Shown here: in pieces, positions 8,206-20,200 of the stretch
Layout of the letters: every line of letters begins with the position of its first letter
Numbering within the stretch: position 1 is the first letter of the stretch
Assembly (NCBI GenBank): GCA_039033995.1
Contig: JBCCBP010000001.1
Coordinates: 248,001 to 312,000, forward strand
Length of the DNA stretch: 64,000 nucleotides
Direction: 5' to 3'
Source: CALBPI01 sp039033995
GTDB lineage: Bacteria; Pseudomonadota; Gammaproteobacteria; Steroidobacterales; Woeseiaceae
Notes under the pieces: model-generated
What the model saw: only the letters and a program-made list of their open reading frames with translations
The model's database searches: none
Told to the model about the DNA's origin: nothing
Translations under genes and position numbers: made by a program

Positions 8206-11200
8206 ATGAACCGAGACACCAAATCTCTTTTCGATACTGGACTGCGTGGGTTGACGACGCTGCTCCTCGTTCTTGCTGGCGGCCACGCACTGCCAGCTCT
8301 GGCAGACTGTTCGGACCCGGATGATCTTGCTGCTGCAATGCAACCAGGCCCGACGACCGTCGCCGATGACTGCGTGTTGAACCCCGTCAATGGCGAGCCG
8401 GCAACGGTCGTCCAGATCATCGTTGACGATCAGGGCTTGCCAACCTATGCGTTTACCGATGCGGGTGATCTCATTCTGATGCGTTTCGAAGTGGATGATC
8501 GCATCGCTTGCGTTGAACCTGATGAAGGCACACAAGCATGTGATGTATACATCGTTCGCGAGCAAAATATCAATCCGACGACGATGCTTGTCGACACGGT
8601 GCAGCTGCAGTTGGAGCAGCCGGTGGATCCCGACAATCCGGACGCGCCGCAACCGCCCATCAACACAGAAATGCTGGTGCAAAGCGACGGTGGTGCGCTT
8701 GACCAAGAGGCTGACGCCAATGCCGAAACGCCTGGCGATCCGGCCGTCCCGGTGGAACAGGACCTGAATGCGCGAGGTCGTATTGACGAACAAGCTACAG
8801 GTGCAGGTGGCCGCAACGGTGCAGTCGCCTATGGCGTTGACATTTGTTTCCCGTTCATCGGCTGCGTGACTGTCGGGCGTCGGGGATCCGACGGTGGCCG
8901 CGGCGCGGCGGGTCCCGATCTGAATTTTGACGTCGGTGAAACCCACGGTGATATTCGCACCACCGGGAGTGGTGAAGACGGCATCCGGTTGGTCAGCACC
9001 GGTGGTCGAGGCGGCACCGGCAGTTCGACAGTAGTCAGTAGCTTCGGCCCGTATGACGGCGGCGATGGTGGCGATGGCGGCGACATCGATCTGACGAATC
9101 GTGTTGCGATCACAACGACGATGGACAACTCGCACGGCATTGCGGTGTTGAGCCGTAGCGGCCGAGGCGGCGACGGTGGTGATTCGATTCTCGGCACCGG
9201 TGGTGGCGGTGCCGGTGGCGCAACAGCGGGTGGGGTCGTGATGGTTGAAAACGCCGGCGCCATTCTTACGGAAGGTGACAACTCGCACGGCATTTTGGCT
9301 CAAAGCGTCGGCGGCTCCAGCGGCAATGGTGGCGACAGCTGGGGCATTGTCGGGCGCTCGGGCAGCGGCACATCTGGCGGCGCTGGTGGCGCTGTGACCG
9401 TTAACAACGATGGTGTTATTCAGACGCTGGGTGCCGGCTCGCATGGCATTCTGGCTCAGAGTATCGGCGGTACTGGCGGCGATGGTGGCAATAGTACGGG
9501 CATTATTGCGCTGGGCGACCAAGGTGACGGAGAGGACGACAATCCCGGTGGCAGCGCAGGCGCGGTGACGATCACCAACGGCGCAACGGGTGCTATCGAA
9601 ACAGCCGGTGATTTTTCGGTGGGCGTGCTCGGCCAGAGTATCGGCGGTGGCGGCGGCAACAGTGGTCGGGCCACCGGCATCGTTGTTCTCGGTTCAAACT
9701 CCAGTGAAGGTGGCAGTGGTGACGCCGTCGATATCACCAACGAAGCGGGTGCGCAGATCGCGACAGCGGGGGTCGAGTCGCATGCCATCCTTGCCCAGAG
9801 TATTGGCGGTGGCGGTGGTAACGCCGGTGGTGTTACGGGCCTCGTTGCTATTGGTGGCGAGGCGGGTTCCGGTAGCGACGGTGGCAGCGTAGAGGTGACC
9901 AACGCAGGGTCAATTTCCACGGCGGGCGACGGCGCGCGCGGCATATTCTCGCAGAGTATCGGTGGCGGTGGCGGGACGGGCAGCCGCGCGAACGGTGCGG
10001 TTGCGATTGGCGGCACTGGTGGTGCGTCCTCTCTTGGTCTGGATGTCACCGTCAGCAATAGTGGGGACATAGTGACGCTTGGTGATCGCGCGGTCGCGAT
10101 TCAGGCGCAGAGTATCGGTGGCGGCGGCGGCGACGGTGGGTCAACAACAGGAAGCTTTACAATCGGTGGCCTTGCCAGTGCCGGCGGCGATGCGAATACC
10201 GTCAGTGTGACGCATAGCGGCAGGATTTCGACCGGCGGTAGCGGCGGCGGTGACGATGCGATCGGCATACTCGCAGAATCGATCGGCGGCGGTGGCGGAA
10301 ATGGCGGCTCGTCCGTGTCGGGCGGCTTTGTCGCGGGCTCCTCGATTGGCGGGCTCGGCGGTGGAGGCGGCGACGGCGGTGAAGTGGTGGTGACCCTTGC
10401 GTCTGCCGATGCATCCGCACCGGCTGCTGTCGAGACGAACGGAGACCGCGCAATCGGTATTCTTGCGCAGAGTGTTGGCGGTAGTGGTGGTAACGGCGGC
10501 GCTGCCGCGCAGACCACGGCTAGTTCGGTCCTCGCTGTGTCGACAGCAATCGGTGGCGATGGCAGCGGCGGTGGCGACGGCAACACGGCAACGTTGAACG
10601 GTTCCGGCACAATATCGACCCGTGGCAATAGTGCGACGGGTGTCTTGCTGCAGTCCGTTGGCGGCGGCGGCGGCAATGGCGGCACAACAGTTGCGTCGTC
10701 AGCTCAGGCTGGGGCGTTGGGTGCATCGGCGGCCATCACTGTTGGTGCATCGGGTGGTACCGGGGGTATCGGCGGATCGGTTAACAGCGATTTTGCTGGC
10801 GCAATCACGACTACTGGCGATGCGTCTCTGGCATTCATCGCGCAATCGGTTGGCGGCGGTGGTGGCAATGGTGGGACGACCGTTGGCTCAGCACTCAATG
10901 TCTCAGCCGGCGGTGGTGCGGCGGCATCGACGGCGATTGGTGGTTCCGGGGGCACGGGCGGCGATGGCGGTATCGTGAATGTGACGTTGGGCGACGATGC
11001 GAGCGATACCTTGCGTACGCAAGGCGCACAGTCCGGCGGCGTGTTGATTCAGAGTGTCGGTGGCGGTGGCGGTAATGGTGGGCTCACGGTCGCCGGTGCG
11101 GTGTCCGGTTCGGCCGGTATTGACGGTGCGATATCGACCGCGATCGGTGGCGACGGCGGTGGCGCTGGCATCGGTCGCGAAGTAACGGCTGTTATCGGAT

Positions 11201-14200
11201 CGAATGTCATCACGCAAGGTGATCTGTCGACAGCGATCACGGTGCAATCCGTAGGCGGCGGCGGTGGCAACGGTGGTACAGCGGTTGCCGCCGGAGCGGC
11301 GCTCAGTGGTGTCGGTAGTCTGAGTGTATCGACGGCGCTTGGCGGCGCAGCGGGTGGCGGTGGCAATGGCGGCGATGCTACCGCAACCATCGGTGGCGAT
11401 GACGCGAATCAGATCGAAACCTCCGGCGTGCGTTCGACCGCGGTGCTGGTGCAAAGCATCGGTGGTGGCGGTGGCAACGGTGGCACCAGTGTCGGGGCGG
11501 GATTGTCTGTTGGCGTTGGTACGATCGGTGGCGCGATTTCGACATCCATAGGCGGCTCTGGCGGTCAGGGCGGCGATGGCGCACTCGCTGATGCCAGCGT
11601 CGCATCGAATATTGTGACCAACGGCGAATCTGCAGACGGCGTGATCGTGCAGTCCATCGGTGGCGGTGGCGGCAATGGTGGCGTTTCCGTGGCGCCGGCG
11701 ATCGGCGGCGGTGGTGCAGGCGGCGCGGCGGTTTCTACTTCGCTCGGCGGCTCTGGTGATGCGGGCGGCAATGGTGGTGTGGCGACACTGGATTTCGACG
11801 GTAGCGTAGAAACCCGGGGTGCTAATTCCACCGGTTTGTTGGTGCAAAGCGTCGGCGGCGGCGGCGGTAACGGTGGCGGCTCGGTATCCGCGAGTCTTGC
11901 CGTCGGCGGTGTCGCTGGGCTTTCGGTCTCGACGAGTATTGGTGGCAGCGGCGGCGGCGGTGGCGATGGCGGCCAGGACGATCTGACGGATCCGGTCGCG
12001 CCGGACCTTCTGCCAGAACTCTATGCGGTCAACCTGAGCGCTGATGGTGACGTGACGACGCGGGGTAGCAACTCGTCCGGCATCTTGTCGCAGAGTATTG
12101 GCGGCGGCGGCGGCAATGGCGGGTATGCGATCGCTGCGTCAGGTGCGATCGGCGGCAACGCCCTTGCGGTGGCTATCGGCATTGGCGGCGCTGGAGAAGG
12201 CGGTGGCGATGGCAAGGATGTGTCGTCGCTGTCATTCGCTGACGTGCAGACATTCGGCGATGACTCGGCGGCCATTACTGCACAGAGTATTGGCGGCGGT
12301 GGCGGTAATGGTGGTTACAACGTGTCCGCCGCGTTGTCCGGTTCGGTCGGTGGCAGCGGCGCGGTGTCGGTCGGTGTCGGTGGCTCGGGCGGCGGCGCAG
12401 GCGATGGCGGCAAGGTGCTGTCGATCTCGAACGGGACGATTACCACGAGCGGCGATCGCTCGGTGGGTTTCCTGACGCAGAGCGTTGGCGGCGGTGGCGG
12501 TAACGGCGGCGCCAGTATTGCTGCGAATGGTTCGGTTGGTACAGGCGTTAGCGCGGCGTTGAGTGTTGCGGTTGGCGGCAGCGGTGCAGGGGGCGGTGCC
12601 GGTGCGTTGGTTGATGCCCAATCCCGTGGCGATATCGTGACGCTCGGCGAGCAGTCGGTCGGTGTGCTGGCACAGAGCGTTGGCGGCGGTGGTGGTAACG
12701 GTGGTATGAGCATCGCCGGTTCGTTGTCATTAGCTGGCGGCGGTGGTGGTGGCGGTGCCATTGGCATTGGCGGCAGCGGTGCAGGCGGTGGCAACGGCGG
12801 TCTTGTACGACTCAGTGTTGACAACGATGTTGTCACAACGGGTACAAACTCTAGCGCCGTGATTGCGCAAAGTGTCGGCGGCGGTGGCGGCAACGGCGGT
12901 TTGGCTATCGGCATTGGTGCATCGGGCACAGGGTCCGTGAGTCTCGCCGCCGGTGTGGGTATCGGCGGCAGTGGTGACGGTGGTGGCAACGGCGATGCCA
13001 CGTCAGCTCGCGTCAACGGCACGATCATGACGGAAGGCAACAGCGCCGTTGGCGTACTGACGCAATCGGTTGGCGGTGGTGGCGGCAACGGTGGCATTGG
13101 TATCGGTGGCGCCGTGTCCGTCGGCAGTTCCGGCAGTTCCGGCAGTGGTGCGGTGTCAGTCGGTGTCGGCGGCTCAGGCGGCGGCGGCGGAGACGGCGGC
13201 GCAGTGCTCAGCGACGTCTCCGGCTATGTTCAGACACGCGGCGATAACTCGGTCGGTGTGCTGACGCAGAGTGTCGGTGGTGGTGGCGGCAATGGTGCGA
13301 CGGCGGTCGGCGCCTCACTGAGCGGAGGAACAACCAGCGGCGCTGTCGCCGTTGCGGTCGGTGGCTCCGGCGACACCGGTGGTGACAGTGTTGCTGCGAC
13401 CAGCACGCTGACTGCCGGTGTTGTGACCACCGGCAATCGCTCCAACGCCGTCATGACGCAATCGGTCGCCGGCGGCGGCGGTAATGGTGGTGTATCGGTG
13501 GCCGGTGCCGTCAACTTGAGTCAGGGCTCAGGCGGCGCATTGGCCGTTGGCGTAGGCGGCTTCGGCGCGGCCGGCGGTAACGCGGGCGACGTCGAGAGCA
13601 TCGTTGAGACGACCTTGGACAATTCGCAAATTGCAACGATGGGGGATGAGTCGACAGCGATCGTTGCCCAGAGTATTGGTGGCGGCGGTGGCAACGGCGG
13701 GCTCAACGTCTCTGCGGCTGTCAACATGTCGAGCAGCAGTGGTGCCGCCGTGGGCGTTGGAATTGGCGGTTTCGGCGGTGGCGGCGGCGACGCCGGTAAC
13801 GTGGTGTTGGATGTCAGCGCCGATGTTGTGACCGAAGGTAGTGATTCGCACGGACTCATGGCTCAGTCGTTGGGTGGTGGTGGCGGCAATGGCGGCATCA
13901 ACGTCACGGGCGCGTTGAACATGACCAGCACTGGCAGCGGCGCTTCCGCTGCGGTGGGCGTTGGCGGTTTCGGCGGCACCGGCGGCATTGCCGGCAACGT
14001 CGATGTCGATTTCGCCGGCGCGCTGGTGGCTCGCGCGGGTGCCGACGATAGCCCCGGTTCGCATGGCATCATCGCGCAGTCAATCGGTGGTGGCGGTGGC
14101 AACGGCGGTGTCAATGTCGCTGCTGGTTTGTCGTTCACTTCATCGACCGGCGCTGGTGACGGCAATGCTCTGTTAGTCGGCATTGGCGGGTTTGGTGGCG

Positions 14201-17200
14201 GTGGCCAGTCGGCCGGCATGGTCGATGTGTTCGTTGCCGATGGCAGCAGCATCAGTGCCAATGGCGATGAGCGTTCATCGATCTTTGCTCAGAGCGTCGG
14301 CGGTGGCGGGGGCAATGGCGGCGTGAATGTCAGTCAGGGCATTGCGAGCGATGCAGCGCTCGTGTTTGGTATGGGTGGTTTTGGCGGTGCCGGGGGTGCG
14401 GCACAAACCGTCACCGTGAATTCCGGCGCCGATCTATTTACCAACGGACGTGAAGCGCATGGCATCTTCGCGCAGAGCCTCGGAGGCGGCGGCGGTAATG
14501 GCGGATTGAACGTCAGCGGCGCACTGACATTCTCCGAGCAAACCAGCGTTCCTACGTTAACTTTTGGTATGGGCGGTTTCGGTGGTGACGGCAACATCAG
14601 TGCACTGGTTGACGTGACGCAGCGTGGCACGGTTGTGACGCAGGGGGATCAGGCTCACGGTATTTTCGCGCAGAGTCTTGCCGGTGGCGGAGGCAATGGC
14701 GGCGTGAATATCAGCAATGCGTTGAATTTTTCCGGCGCCACCGACAACGGTGCGTATCAGAGTCTGTCGATGGTCGTTGGTATTGGCGGTCATGGTGGCC
14801 TAGGCGCGAACGCGGGCAATGCGAGCGTGACGTCGTTTGGTGATCTGTTCACATCGGGTCATGGTGCGCGCGGCATCCTCGCACAAAGCATTGGCGGCGG
14901 TGGTGGTAACGGTGGGCTCAATTTCTCGGGCAATGTTGCCAAGCGCAGCTCGTTGGTCACGATGGGTATCGGTGGTTTCGGCGCAGGTGCTGGCAATGCA
15001 GGATCGGCGACGGTACTTCGCGGCGATGAGAATGAGGCGGCTGGCATGATCGTGACGGATGGTGTCGGCGCGATCGGAATCGAGGCCACAAGTATTGGCG
15101 GTGGTGGTGGCAACGCAGGCGCCAATATTGTCGCGGCGCTGGTGTTGGCGGAAGAGGGTACCGATGAGCCCGCTGCAGACGATGAGGACAGAGAGCGGCC
15201 GCGCCACTCGGGCGTCGATGATGAAGTATTCACCAACTATGACGCGGTCATTGCAGAACTGAACGGCCGCAATGCGACCGAGGACAGCGAGCCTGCAGAA
15301 AACGACAGCAGTCAATCCCGCTACGCGGTACAGGTTGCTATTGGTGGCGCCGGCGGCGGTGCCGGCAACGGCGCCGAGGCGCGCGTTGACAACTATGGCG
15401 ACATCGCCACGTTGCAAGAAAGAAGCCACGGCATCCTCGCGCAGAGTATTGGCGGTGGTGGTGGTAACGCCGCACTCAATGTCGCGCTGACATTTCTTGA
15501 TGAAGATGCCGAACATCGCGGTCTGAATCTTTCTCTGGGTGGCGCTACGGGCGATGGCGGTATTGGTGGCGCTGTCAATGTGGTTCATGACGGCGCGATC
15601 GAAACGCTTGCTAACGATTCCTATGGCATTCTCGCGCAGTCAATCGGCGGTGGCGGCGGCAACGTCGGTGCAACGATTGATGTTGAAGAGGCCGCCGACG
15701 GTGACCTGTCTATCTCGCTCGGTCGGCGTGGTGGTGTTGGTGGTCAGGGCGGCGCGGTCGATGTGATTGCCAACGGCAGCATCGTGACGCGCGGCGATCG
15801 GTCCTGGGGCGTGCTCGCGCAGAGTCTGGGCAACGGTGGCGGCAACAGCGGCGTCACGAGTATTGCCGGTAGTACCGACAGTGACGCTAGCATGAATTTT
15901 TCTTTCGGCCTCGAGGGTGCGGACGGCGGTGACGGTGGCGCGGCGTCGATCGACGTCCAGGGTCTCGTCGTGACCGAAGGCACCGATGCGCATGCGGTAT
16001 TCGCGCAGTCGGTCGGTGGTGGCGGCGGCAACGCTGGTGACATCGGCAGCGACGCGGCAAGCATCGCGTTCTCACTGGGTGGCGATGGGGGTATTGGCGG
16101 CATTGGCGGCATGGTCGATATCACCAGTGGCGCCGAGGTCATGACAACAGGCACCGGCGCGATAGGTATTTTTGCTCAGAGTATCGGCGGTGGTGGCGGC
16201 AATGGTGGCAAGTCCGAGGCTGAGACCGACGGTAGCGATGCATCTTTGGCGATCAACCTCGGTGGTTCCGGTGGCGATGGTGCGCGCGGCGGTACAGTGG
16301 AAATTGACAACACAGGTGTCGTCATGACACGCGGCGATAACGCGCACGCGATTTTCGCCCAAAGCTTGGGTGGCGGAGGCGGCAACGCCGGCATGACGGT
16401 GACTACGTTTGGCTCGAGCGGCAACGATGAGAGCGGTAGCACGCAGTTGGCGATGAACGTCGGTGGCTCTGGCGGTGACGGCGCAGAAGGCAACGTGGTG
16501 ACTGTCATCAATAGTGGTAGCGTGCAAACCGAAGGCGCTCGCGCGGCTGGCATCTATGCCCAGTCCGTCGGCGGTGGCGGCGGCAACGCCAATCAGGTTA
16601 TCACGGCATTGTTAGACGCAGGCGTCACGGTCAGTCTTGGGCTCGGCGGTAACGGCGGTGAAGGGGGTGCCGGCAATGATGTCACTGTCGACAACATTGT
16701 CGACGCAGCGGGCAATGTTGGACGTATCGTGACTACCGGCGACAGTGCACACGGCATTGTTGCGATGAGCATTGGTGGCGGCGGTGGTAACGGCGCCAAT
16801 GTGATTTCGATGGTTGCCGATGAAGACCTGGACGAGGATTCGAGCGACACGCAGGCGAGCAGTGCCACGTCGATGAACATCGGTGGTAGCGGCGGTATGG
16901 GCGGCGTCTCCGGCCTTGTGACCGTCAACAATGATGGTGAAATCGTGACGCTCGGTCGTCAGTCGCACGGTGTTTTTGCACAATCGATTGGCGGTGGGGG
17001 TGGCAATGGTGGAATCGTGTTTGTTCAAGGCAACGATTCGTTGGCCGCGATCGCCTCGGTTGACCAGAATATTTCCATTGGTGGCAACGGTGGCGAAGGC
17101 AACCTGTCAGGAGATGTCATCGTTAACAATAGCGGCGCGATTGATGTTGCTGGCGACGGTGCGTACGGCGTTTTCGCCCAGTCGATCGGCGGTGGTGGCG

Positions 17201-20200
17201 GCAACGGTGGTGCGGCGGGAATGGTGTTGGCGTCCAACGACGCCGCCGCGAATAGCGATGATTCGAATGTGCCGTCGCTACCCTCACTCACCAATTTCAG
17301 TCTTGGCGGCACCGGTGGCCAAGGGGCGGACAGCGGCGACGTTACCGTGACGCACACCGGTAGCATCGTTGCGCGAGGTGACAATGCCTATGGTATCTAT
17401 GCACAGACCATTGCCGGTGGTGGCGGCACGATGGGTGCCAGCTATGACATTCTGGCGGGTAGCGCGGTCGATGTACTGGCACCGATACTGGTGGGCAGTC
17501 GCGATGGCGGCTCCGGCGCCGCTGGAAGCGTGACCGTCAACTCGACCGGCGATGTCATTATGCTCGGTGCGAATAGCCAGGCGTGGAACGTGCAGTCAGT
17601 CAATGGCGGCGGTGGCGATCTACAGTTGCAGCTAGTAGCGAACGAGAGCGATACACCGGGTGATGATACGACGATCACGAGCGATGTCGTGATTGGCTCG
17701 GCTTCCGTCGAAGAAGGGCGAGGCAGCGATGTCGCTGGCGATCATACCGGTAACCTGATGACACTTGGCCGCAACGCCAGTGGCTCGACGACGCAGTCGA
17801 TCGGCGGTGGCGGCGGTACTGGTCAGATTGATGTCGTGGCCAGCAACGATACATCGGTGGAGATCACTGCTGTACTCGGTGGCAGCGATTCGGCGAATAG
17901 CGGCGGCGGGAATCTTGAGATGACGCGCGATGGCGATGTCATGACCGCCGGCGCGAACGCGCCGGCGACCATTGTGCAGTCAATCGGTGGCGGTGGCGGC
18001 ACGTTGGTCATTGATGTCGCATCACAGGACGCAGGTGACGACCTGAAGCCGGACCCTTCCCAAGGCGGTACAGATAGCAGTCTGATCAAGCTCGCCGAGG
18101 CGACGACCGAAACGGGCGATGGGCAAGCCACGCAGGCGGCCGGTAGTAGTGCCACGATTGGTCTCGGTGCGAGCGCAGGATTGACCAATGACGGCGGCAC
18201 GCTTGATCTCACTTACGACGGCGACCTACTAACCCAAGGCGAACGCGCCCCGGCTTTACTCGCACAAAGCATCGGCGGAGGTGGCGGCGATGCCAGACTG
18301 CTCGGCCTGGACGCAGTCAGTGTTAGTTTCGGCGGCGAAAGTGCGGCATCCGGTAGCGGTGGCGATATCATGCTGACCAACACTGGCGATATCATGACGA
18401 TCGGCGAACTCTCGCATGGCGTCGTGCTGCAGAGCATCGGCGGCGGTGGCGGGTTGGTATTGACCGACCTCGAGGCATCCACCGTCGCTTGGACGTTACG
18501 CGACAGTAACCAGGGCTCCGGTGGCGATATCCTATTCAATCAAGTCGGTGACATCCTGACACGCGGTGATCAGTCGATCGCCCTCGCTGTGCAAAGTCTC
18601 GGCGGCGGTGGCGGCATGTTGGATCGCGTCTTCAGCGGCACGGCGGGCGGCGCTGGATCCGGCGGCGATATCACCGTGACTCTCGATGGCAGCCTGATGG
18701 CGATGGGTGACAACGGTATTGGCTTGTTCGCGCAGTCGGATGGCACTGATGGCCAGGGTGATATCGACATCACACTGCAGTCGGAGCATTTTATTTTCGC
18801 GGGCGATAACGGCACGGCAGTCTGGTTGTCCGGCGGCGAGCAAAACCGTCTGGCAAATTTTGGCACGATAGCAACGAACGATGGCATCGACGGACTGGCA
18901 ATACGCACCGATGGCGGCGCATTGACCATTAGTAACGCTGGCACGGTGGTTGGTTCGCTGGCTCTGACGGGTAACAACAACCGCTTCGTTAACTCAGACG
19001 CAGCACGGCTGACAGCGGGCGCCAACGTCGATCTGGGTGGCGCAGCCAGTCTGCTGAACAACGACGGTCTGTGGTCGTCTGGTGATTCGGGATACGCGTT
19101 AACCACCAACCTAAATGGCGGCTTTCAGCAGTCAGAAACGGGCAGCGTGCTCGCCGATATCGATTTTGCCAACGGCAACGTCGATCAGGTGTTTGCAACC
19201 GGCAGTGCCAATCTCAACGGTACGATTCGTACCCAACTGCTCAATACGGCCGTCATTGCTGCCGGTAGCTTTTCGCAGACACTGGTTCGCGCCGATGGCG
19301 GCCTGATCAACGATGGCGTCGTTCTGGATGCGTTGCCATCGGTTGTTGTGCAGCAGAACATGCGCTATACGGCAAACGAGGCGATCCTCGATTACGATGT
19401 CGATTTTTCTGCAGCCGGGCTCGATGCCAATCTCGCCGCGGTCGGAACTTACCTGAATGATGTGCAGAATGCTGGCGGTGGCAATGCCGCCTACGGTGAC
19501 GTCATTTCCAAGCTCGTGACCGACCCGGATCTTGATACCTACCGTCACTCGCTATCGCAATTGTCGCCCGACTTTTATGCGGAACATCAGGTGCAGCTCA
19601 TTAACAGTTCGCTCGACTTTGCGGATCGCATGATGGGCTGCCAGCGAGACTCCGGCGGCCGACGTGAGATCACGGAGTCTCGCTGTGTTTGGGCGCAGGT
19701 CGATCAGTTCTCGACCCGTAACGACGCGGCCCGTGATTATAAGGCGATGGATGGCACGACCGGCCGCTACTCGCTGGGTGGTCAGACACTGCTGGGTAGC
19801 GACTGGTCACTGGGGTTCAGCCTGTCGCGGGAGAGCAATAACAGCGATGGCTACGATGGTCGCTGGCGCTCTCGTAGCGAAACCAATCAATGGGGGTTGA
19901 TGGCATCCCGCCGCAGTGAGCGCACTTTGTGGTCAGGCGGCGTGTCTTATGGCAAGAGTCGTGCCGTGAGCAACCGACAAGGCGCGTTGGTCAATACCTT
20001 CGGCACATTGGCTGAGCGCGAGATGGATACACTGCTGGGTCAATGGCAAGTATCGCATCGCGTACCGATGCAAGACTGGTACTGGCAACCAAGTCTTGGC
20101 GCGGGCTTTGTCGAGCTACGTAGTCGGGCCAGCCAGGAAGCCGGAGCGACCGCGTTGGATCTTCAGTTTCTTGATGACGATGAAACTCACACCTGGATAA

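Noticed and set aside
8182..16931. Long minus-strand and alternate-frame open frames rich in proline or threonine inside the autotransporter gene
   Set aside because: They mirror the glycine codons of the real gene on the opposite strand and have no start signals or family sequence.
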